This document shows positions 56,144-64,000 of a DNA stretch of 64,000 nucleotides, piece by piece. Under the pieces are notes generated by a model. The model worked only from the letters and a program-made list of their open reading frames with translations, made no database searches and was not told the DNA's origin. The DNA comes from Coix lacryma-jobi var. lacryma-jobi (Eukaryota > Streptophyta > Magnoliopsida > Poales > Poaceae): positions 117,517,204 through 117,581,203 of the forward strand of contig CM019827.1 in assembly GCA_009763385.1 (NCBI GenBank), given 5' to 3'. Both the position numbers and the translations under genes were made by a program. Every line of letters begins with the position of its first letter. The stretch's first letter is position 1.

Positions 56144-57031
56144 ATGGATTTCACTCCTATCTATAAGTTCTTTGCTCCAAAGGGCGACTTGTTGGAGCCT
56201 CCACCATCATCACACCCCATTCTTACAGATGGCTATGAGCTTCGCCCTGCTCTTATAGCCATGGTCCGAGAGAAATCCTTCTCTGGATCAGAAGACGAAG
56301 ATCCATACACCCACCTTAGGGAATTTGAGCAGTTGTGTTCTTGTCGGACTATTACCGGCATGACACAAGAGACCATTAAATGGAAACTATTTTCGTTCTC
56401 CCTTTTGGGAAGAGCGAGAAAATGTTATGACCAATCCATAAGGGGCGTAAATGGAAATTGGGATGAGCTTTGGGACAACTTTTGTCTTGCTTTCTTCCCT
56501 CTTTTTTGAATCGCTGATCTTAGAATCGAAGTTCTTACATTCAAACAAAAAGAGAAGGAGACACTAGGAGCAGCTTGGGCTAGGTTCAAAAGTCTTACCA
56601 ATTCTGGCCCAAACCTTTCCTTGCCAGACCATGTGCTACACTTTCACTTCTATCGTGGTCTTAACAAGGAAGCTGCTCTACATCTCGATTTAGCTTCTGG
56701 AGGATCATTCTCGCATAAACTTGTTAGTGAAGGAAGAGACATCCTAGAGAAAATCCTTGAAAACACTCCTTACACTGGAATGTTTGACGAATTCCCAGAA
56801 GAAGAAGTCGAGCCCAACCCTGACCAACACGAGGAGGAACACACAACCGAATTTGAAATTCCTTCAAATCCTTCTAATAATTTGGTTGTCACAGAACCTT
56901 TCGTAGAGAAAGAACCCCACACTTTAGAAAATGATGAACCCTATCCTTCGGTGTTCTTCTTTGAAATCGAGGTAGATCTTTTTGAAGATTTTGGGAATGC
57001 CTCGAGTCTACCAGTTCAAGTAAAGCCTTGA
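56144..57031 (+). pseudogene. Z: gag
   Basis: ATG at 56144 (MDFTPIYKFFAPKGDLLEPP), after a pyrimidine-rich leader. The capsid core has EDPYTHLREFEQLC, WKLFSFSLLGRARKCYDQ, an in-frame stop at 56507-56509, then the continuation (AAWARFKSLTNSGPNLSLPD; VLHFHFYRGL). The acidic C-terminal part ends at a stop (57029-57031). No CCHC knuckle is visible, unlike D and W. Confidence 0.8.
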
Positions 57032-59505
57032 GTCCACTCGACACCACTTGTGGATGACGATGCTCCACACAAGGATGCTTTCTTTTTAGAGCACATTAAA
57101 GGACTTTCAGCCATCATGAGCCATGAGTGGTTGGCAGAAACGGAGTTATCCACTAAGGTAGCCTGAATCACTACCCCCTCAGAGGCTATATCTTGCAACC
57201 TTAAGGGAACCACCATAGAGGCTCACTATAGTCCTACCATTGGGTTGAACATAATTTCCAAGGCTTTGGCCGAGGAACTTTGCCCCAACGAGACTGTGAT
57301 CCCATCTCATAAGCTTCTGAAAATTCCATCTAGAGTTACACAAGAAAGTTATGGGGTCATAAAGACTATTATGCTACGCATAAGAGGCTCTGAGTATTTT
57401 CTAGATTTTCATATCTTTGACATCTCGGACACGTTCCTCCTGATTGGTGTACCTTTGGGAACACTCTTTCGAGAGCGACCAAAACAAAGCCTCTTGAATT
57501 TAAAGCTAGGGAACTCTACCATCAATGTCTCACTTTCACTCTCACATAACGCGATGGTAGAACCCAAGCCAGAACAAGATCCTATTGAGGAAGTCATGGT
57601 AGCATGCCTAGAAGACTTGGCCCAACCAACTCTTGATGATGAACACTTCACTCAGGAAGAGGAAGAGCTGGTCGAGCCTGTTGAGCTAGACCCTTGGGAG
57701 GTGCCATCACAACCCTTAGTTGAGCTAAAACCCCTTCCTCCTGGTCTGAAATATGTCTTCCTCAATAATAATCAAGAAACTCCTGTCATCATAAGTAACA
57801 AGCTTTCCCAAGATGAAACACATAGGCTTGTCACCATCCTAGAAAGACATAAATCAGCCATAGGCTACTCACTTCATGACCTCAAAGGAATTAGTCCTGC
57901 TCTCTGCACTCATCGTATCCCTACCGATCCTGATTCATCACCTTCATGGGAACCACAGCGGATACTTAACAATGCCATGCAAGAGGTTGTTAAGAATGAG
58001 GTCTTGAAGCTTTTGCATGCCGGGATTATCTATCTTGTGCCACATAGCGAGTGGGTTAGCCCTGTCCAGGTTGTCCCCAAGAAAGGAGGAATGACAGTTG
58101 TTAGGAATGAGAAGAATGAACTCATCGCTCAACGAATGGTCACTGGGTGGCGTATGTGTATTGACTACCAGAAACTCAACAAGGCTATGAAGAAAGATCA
58201 CCTTCTGTTACCCTTCATTGATGAAATGCTGGAACGGCTTGCAAAGAACTCTTTCTTTTGTTTCCTTGATGGATATTCTGGATATCATCAAATCCCGATC
58301 CACCCTAATGACCAAAGTAAGACTACTTTCACATGCCCATATGGAACTTACGCATGCCGATGAATGTCGTTCAGATTGTGTAATGCTCCAGCTTCCTTCC
58401 AACGGTGCATGATGTCTATTTTCTCTGACATGATTGAGAAAATTGTGGAGGTGTTCATGGATGACTTTACCGTCTATGGCAAAACCTTCGATGATTGTCT
58501 TACGAATTTAGACAGAGTCTTACAACAGTGTGAAGAAAAGCACTTAGTCCTGAATTGGGAAAAATGCCATTTTATGGTCCGAGAAGGAATAGTGCTAGGA
58601 CACAAGGTGTCCAAACATGGGATAGAAGTGGATAGAGAAAAGATTGAAGTTATTGAACAACTTCCACCTCCCACAAATGTGAAAGGAATCAGAAGCTTTT
58701 TAGGCCACGCAGGGTTCTATAGGCGTTTCATTAAAAAGTATTCCCAAATTGCTAGACCCCTGACTAGCCTTCTAGCTAAAGATGCACCTTTCATTTTTAA
58801 TAATGAGTGCCATGAAGCATTTCAAATCCTCAAGCAGGCACTCAGATCAGCTCCAATCTCCAACCACCTGATTGGATGCTGCCTTTTGAGATCATGTGTG
58901 ATGCTAGCGACTTTGTTGTTGGAGCCGTTTTAGGCCAAACAAAGGATAAAAAGCACTATGCTATATCTTATACTAGCAAAACCTTGACTGGGCCACAACT
59001 CAATTATGCTACCACTGAAAAAGAGTTGTTGGCAGTTGTCTTTGCAATAGACAAGTTTAGATCTTACTTAGTTGGAGCAAAGGTAATCATCTACTCAGAC
59101 CATGCTGCTCTTAAATACCTGCTCACTAAGAAAGGTGCTAAACCTCGATTTATAAGATGGATTCTTCTACTCCAAGAATTTGACATAGAAATAAGAGATA
59201 AGAAAGGAGTAGAGAACTCGGTAGCTGATCACTTGTCTAGGTTGCAATATAAGGAAACACATGAATTACCCATTAATGACTATCTTAGGGACGACACACT
59301 CCTCGCGGTAACACACTCGGACCCCTGGTATGCGGATATTGTGAATTTTATGGTTGCAGGTTATGTTCCACCAGGAGCGGATAAGAGGAAGCTCAAATAT
59401 GATGCTCGTTGCCACTTGTGGGATGATCCATATCTCTATCGGGTCTGCAATGATGGGTTGCTACGGAGATGTGTCCCAATGACTGAAGCCATGAAAATCA
59501 TATAA
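57032..59505 (+). pseudogene. Z: protease, reverse transcriptase, RNase H
   Basis: It continues the gag frame, with stops at 57164-57166 and 58361-58363, a 1-bp deletion near 58860 and a stop at 59503-59505. The protease is degenerate (IGLNIISKALAEEL; LDFHIFDI; LIGVPL). RT motifs: WVSPVQVVPKKGGMTV, WRMCIDYQKLNKAMKKDH, FCFLDGYSGYHQIPIH, FRLCNAPASFQRCM, catalytic FMDD (58454-58465), LVLNWEKCHFMVREGIVLGH, IRSFLGHAGFYRRFIK. RNase H: FEIMCDASDFVVGAVLGQ, NYATTEKELLAVVFA, YSDHAALKYLL. These are Athila-lineage signatures. The 58361 stop is a CGA-to-TGA type change. Confidence 0.9.
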
Positions 59506-60612
59506 ATATGCCACGCATCACCTTATGGAGGACATTATGCAGCATTCCGTACAAATGCAAAAATCTGGCAAAGTGGATTCTATTGGCCGACGATGTATCA
59601 AGATACAAAGGAGTTTGTTAGAAGATGTGCTATATGTCAGAAACATGGAAACATCAATGCGCGTGATGCTATGCCACTCCAGAACAACCTCCAAATAGAG
59701 TTGTTTGATGTCTGGGGAATTGCCTACATGGGACCATTCCAAAAGTCTGGAGATGCTGAATATATCTTGGTGGCAGTTGACTATGTGTCCAAATGGGTAG
59801 AAGCATTACCATGTCGAGCCGCCGATTCCAAGCATGCCAAGAAGATGTTCCATGAAATAATATTCCCAAGGTTCGGAACACCCAGAATGGTCATAAGTGA
59901 TGGACGATCACACTTCATTGATAAGTCCTTCAGACAATCCCTAGCAGAATATGGAGTTAAACACAATGTTGCAACTCCATACCATCCTCAAACAAGCGGT
60001 CAAGCTGAGACATCAAATAAGCAAATCAAGAACATCTTACATAAGACTATGGATGAGATGGGAAAGAAATGGAAGTACAAGCTTCATGAAGCACTATGGG
60101 CATACCAAACTGCATACAAAACACCCATAGGCATGTCACCTTATCAGCTTGTATATGGAAAAACATGCCACTTGACAGTTGAATTGGAACTCAGAGCTCA
60201 TTGGGCAATCAAGAAATGGAACATGGACCTTCTTCTAGCTGGAAAGAACCATCAAATGCAAATCTCAGAACTAGAGGAATGGAGAGAAAAGGCTTACCAC
60301 AGTTCCAAGATTTACAAGGAGAGAACCAAAAGGTGGCATGACAAGAGAATCAAGCATAAGGAGTTCAAGTCTGGAGATAAAGTCCTGCTGTTCAATTCAA
60401 GAATCAAGCTCTTTGGTCATGGAAAACTCAGAAGCAAATGGGAAGGGCCATTCAAGGTGATAGATGTTGCTTCACATGGCGCCGTCACACTTCAGGATGA
60501 TTCAGGTAACGTATTCAAGGTAAATGGCCAACGTTTCAAATTTTTTCTTGAACCTGAACCCTTAGAAGAAATTGATGTGATTGAATTTTTACAATTCAAT
60601 GATCCTATCTAA
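59506..60612 (+). pseudogene. Z: integrase
   Basis: The frame follows RNase H after the TAA at 59503. The zinc finger has CHASPYGGHYA and CAICQKHG (HHCC type). The catalytic triad is preserved: Asp at 59707 (FDVWGIAYMG), Asp at 59898 (VISDGRSHF), Glu at 60007 (SGQAETSNKQ). The C-terminal part contains KRWHDKRIKHKEFKSGDKVL and KWEGPFKVIDV, ending at 60612. The integrase domain itself has no internal break, so the enzyme part is intact in sequence though separated from its upstream polyprotein. Confidence 0.9.
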
Positions 60613-62041
60613 AAGAAAATCAATCACCAAGGCTCTAGACAATTAAAACTCTTATGCTTAACACTTAATTTGTTCCACGAGTTTTGTTGTCTATTTGAGT
60701 TATTCGGGATTTGGAAGCTTGAGACTTAACATGCAGACCAAAAGAGTGAACGACTATGTCAACATCCAGCTTGGGGGAAAGCACCCATGTGTATCCAGGT
60801 AAGTATTTTTATCCTCTTAAGTTTTTCTTTCTATATATAAATAAAAAAATGTGAGCACATGAAGGCTCACCCTTAAAAAGAAAAAGAACAAAAATATTCG
60901 AGCACATGAAGGCTCGATGCGATCAAAGGGATTAGCTTGGGGGAGACGCACCCCTGTTATCTTCGTAATCCAGGTAATTATTCACTATCTTAGTTAGTTA
61001 TAATAAGTGTGTGTTAGATTAAATAAATAAAATAGTTTGCTTAGTTTGTTTTAAGAAGTTAATAATAAAAGAACTCTCTCTCTAATCTTTTACATGGAAA
61101 TGATGAATAGTTGCTCTATCTAATTTCTTTCAAGTACCTAGCCTTTAAAACAATGTTCTCGTAATTAATAATGATGTCTTAAAATGAAATTAAATGCATT
61201 GTAGCAAATGCTTGATCTAAAGTCTAGGTAATTGACAGATATGATATGTGATGATCTGAGCTACTGTTATCTTGTTCTAAAACAATAATAGAGTTCCGGA
61301 GAGTTTTCAATATTAATATGACTAATAATTGCATTGAGTTAAATTAAGCTTTGTTGACCCTATGAGAAGTTATCATGCTATTGAATTGAGATCACTTACA
61401 CATTCCATCCATTTTCTGCATAAATGCTCATGATTATTTGTTCCAGTCCTCTCAAAAGTTTGTTGGAAGCATGTGGCTATTCAAAAAAAGAAAAAAAAAG
61501 AAGAGAAAAAATCCGAGGAAATAAAAGGGACAAGTGTCTGAAACCTCAAAAAGAAAGATTCCGACGAAATAAAAAGGGACAAGTGTTCGGAACCTCGAAA
61601 AAAGGGAGAAAATGATGAATATCAAAAAAAAGGGGGCATGTGCCCGTCAGCAGAATTAGCCTGATAGTCATGTGTCTCTGATAAACAAAAGGGAGTGATA
61701 TATTTCAAAAGAGCATCCGCTCCATTTTCCATACACATGCACTTCTTGATTTAATGGTATGGTTTACATTCTCTTTGGATCCATTGTCTAATTTAGCAAC
61801 ATATGTTTTTAAGCCTTTTGAAAATTCATAAAAAAAAATCCGGGATAATGGTGAAGTAAAAGAACTAGAGACATAGTGCTTGATTTGATCGTTCTATCTT
61901 TCAATTATTCAAGATTCAAGGTAAAGTACTAAGCCTCGTGATAAATAATATGATATCTTTATGAGAACTTTTGTTTGAATACATGTGTACTTGTTGGAAG
62001 TGAAGATATTGCAGCAACTCCTGGTACATTGTTGAGATTGG
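60613..62041 (+). other. Z: non-coding 3' region
   Basis: About 1.4 kb in the env-like position without a gene. It carries a twice-repeated GAGCACATGAAGGCTC (60854, 60900) and a twice-repeated GGGACAAGTGT block (61528, 61576). It shares several blocks with the Y 3' region. Confidence 0.65.
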
Positions 62042-62080
62042 CTTTGCTCGGGACTAGCAAAGATTAAGCATGGGGGAACT
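62042..62080 (+). promoter_or_regulatory. Z: stem-loop and polypurine tract
   Basis: CTTTGCT (62042-62048) and AGCAAAG (62056-62062) form a perfect 7-bp stem with a 7-nt loop, followed by ATTAAGCATGGGGGAACT and the LTR start. Confidence 0.85.
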
Positions 62081-63841
62081 TGTTGACGCTCACTAATGCT
62101 CATAATTAACCATCAACTATTGCATGAAATGACACTAAATGAATCACAAAGCATAGTTGTAGGGTTTGAATCTAACAAGTTCCACGAGTTTTGGTGCTCT
62201 CACTTGTTTTGTAGGACATCCATGTTTTTACCATATAAAAGTATCTCAAGTGATGAATTGGAGTACACCATTGCGAAGAGCTTGTCGAGACGATCGAAAT
62301 GGACATATCATTTGCTATATTTGGAGCACGGAGCAAGAAGATATTAAATTCCAAAGAATTCGCATATTTAGTGGGACCCGCAAGCAACAGTACCATGCAG
62401 CCAGTCGCTTGGCGACACGTGGCCCAGCGGGGCGCGCGCAGCAGGCGACAAGGCGGGACAGCGCAGGCCCTGTGGCAGCAGCTGTTCCCCGCTGATGGAG
62501 CAGGCGACCACCCCCTGCCAATCAACGGATGACACGTGGCCAGGAGGGAGGACGCACGCGCGCGCAGGCGCTCGAGCTCGGGCGGGATTCTGCAGTTGCA
62601 TACGGTCGTCCGGGCCGGGACAGGTGTCGCGTAGGAGTTGGACCGTGGCCGGTTTTGCAGTGCAGAAAGTGTGTTGGAGCAGTTGGGCCGCCCGAACCAG
62701 CCGGCCCAGTCACCCAGAAGTCCCCAGAAACGCAGATAGTGCAGGTTTTCACCGGTTTAGCTCCGGTTCGGGCCCTTAGATTCCTGTTCTTGCCCGGTTT
62801 TCAATGCGGATCTGATCTACAACTCCTTGGCGTTCAAGATATGCTCTCCACCGACTTAGATAGGTCAGTTTCATCCAATGGTGGGGACAAATTTGATGTA
62901 TGCATCCCACAGTGGGCGATAAATGTGACGCGGATCGATGACATGGTGATTCCTTGCCCCCTACTCCATCCACGACTATATAAGCAAGGCCAGGGGCGCC
63001 CCCAAGAGCCATCTCCATCTTCATTATTCATCTCCACATCAGAAACTAGGGTTTCAATTAGAAGTAGAGGTCCCTCTAGATGAATCTCTTCTAGTTCATC
63101 TAGATCTAGTTCTAGTTCTAGTTCTAGTTCTAGTTCTTCTAGTTCTAGTTCTAGTTCTTGTTCTAGTTGTCTAGTTCATCTAGTTGTAATTAGAGAGAGG
63201 ATAAGGAGAGAGCTGAGGAGGAGCCGGATCTGTTGGATCTTCCTCGACATTGTATTGGTGCAGCATCTGGTTCGTCTTCAAGTAATCTCCAGGTTTTTCA
63301 TTTACTATTTCTAAGAATTATATTTAATTTCAGTTCTTACTTTATTTTATTTACTGGATCTCTGCTCGTATTGAGTGCTCTAGTTATCCACGGTAATTAG
63401 AGTACTAAGCGTTAGTGTAGACATGGTGTCTAAACTAGGGTTTACCTGAGTTTGCGCCCAATCCTCCGGAATAGTTGTGGTAGCCCCAGAGGTGACAGCT
63501 CTGTCAGGTCTTTGTAATCCACCACGTTAGGGTTGGTGTTCTCGTAGAGCTTTCGGCAGCCTTCCCCCAACTACCATCTTCCCAGTCTTTCTCGAGAGTT
63601 GGAAAGGACCTGCTGCTCCGAAGTAAGTAGAGTATAATAAGCCTTTGATTAGATAGACCCGCTTAGAAAACCCTATATCCCTCTCTAACCGCATTACCAT
63701 TCTTTTCTCGGACATTCTTAATTCTTCTAGTACACTTCACATTCCCCGTGGAAATCGATAACCTGGAATACTCTCAGGTGAAAGCTACATCGGTATCTGT
63801 GCGCTTGCGGATTTTTCTGTGTGCGTTTAAAATACCCAACA
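62081..63841 (+). mobile_element. Z: 3' LTR, 1761 bp
   Basis: It is homologous to 54278-56018. TATA lies near 62972. The CTAGTT repeat (63081-63190) is longer than in the 5' LTR and accounts for most of the length difference. Confidence 0.9.
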
Positions 63842-64000
63842 GGCAACCCTCATGCGCTTCCATGAGGGAACCACTCAAGTCAAATCCCGTCTCTATGAGT
63901 CGCACAAGCGGGAGTATGAGAACTTTCGACATATGCCTAGCGAGAGCATAGAAAGTTTATTCGCACGCTTTCTGGTTATTGTCAACATGATGAGGGCTAA
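63842..64000 (+). pseudogene. C: copia gag, continuation after Z
   Basis: After the second TSD copy (63842-63846) the gag frame resumes: LMRFHEGTTQVKSRLYESHK, then FRHMPSESIESLFARF, running off the window end at 64000. The frame matches that of 54004-54277. Confidence 0.85.

Larger units (their letters stand above)
54278..63841 (+). mobile_element. Z: complete Athila-type Ty3/gypsy element, 9564 bp
   Basis: LTRs 54278-56018 and 62081-63841, TSD GGCAA (54273-54277; 63842-63846), tRNA-Asp-like PBS, gag-pol and PPT are all present. The LTRs differ by roughly 3-4 percent by eye plus a 20-bp length difference, so Z is older than D and V. It is the only element here with a full gag-pol set in one piece, but stops and one shift silence it. 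Confidence 0.93.

Overview
This window is intergenic DNA from a large plant genome, almost certainly a grass and probably a panicoid/andropogonoid (inference from the element types). I found no host gene, rRNA or tRNA gene. Nearly every base belongs to transposable elements inserted into one another. Many boundaries are set by paired LTRs, target-site duplications (TSDs), primer-binding sites (PBS), polypurine tracts (PPT) or coding frames that resume across an insertion. Names G, D, E, V, Y, Z, W, C, C2, X1, X2 and X4 are labels used only in this annotation.

Layout. The outermost element is a minus-strand Ty1/copia element (C2): gag at 31843-32963 and 43866-44809, tRNA-iMet PBS at 44856-44870, 5' LTR from 44873. 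Three insertions split it. (1) Plus-strand Ty3/gypsy element Y ends at 31842. Inside Y lies a copia element with 3' LTR X1 (25435-27490). Inside that is a minus-strand Tat-lineage gypsy element G (about 4287-24950). G contains the complete element D (7775-17539, TSD ATGTC), a solo LTR (22033-24615) and the 3' end of gypsy element E (3099-4286). E is cut by the right end of a CACTA transposon (to 3098), which holds a Helitron 3' end (2113), which holds a 631-bp Mutator-like element (796-1426, 9-bp TSD). (2) A solo copia LTR, X2 (32969-43860, TSD CTTTG), is split by the complete gypsy element V (33440-42460, TSD GTTTG). (3) Gypsy element W (from 46425) sits in the C2 LTR; it carries solo LTR X4 (47617-49569) and copia element C (from 52049), whose gag is split by the complete Athila-type gypsy element Z (54278-63841, TSD GGCAA). 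Nesting reaches eight levels.

Coding content. Only Z and G show a recognisable gag-protease-RT-RNase H-integrase set, and both are broken by stops or shifts. D and V carry gag-protease plus an accessory ORF but no RT or integrase, yet their LTR pairs differ by only about 1 to 1.6 percent by eye, which suggests recent mobilisation by a partner's enzymes. Three Tat-type elements (E, G, V) carry an antisense accessory gene next to the 3' LTR. Element D carries an Athila ORF1-like gene with what looks like its own internal promoter.

The most unusual signals are structural. The V LTR leader holds five hairpins with different stems but the same 17-nt loop. The copia LTRs carry a seven-unit array of covarying hairpins in U3, and two elements have inserted inside those hairpins. 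Stem-loops stand directly before the PPT in four or five elements of different lineages. D carries a second PBS inside its LTR and reuses its U3 palindromes in front of an internal TATA box.
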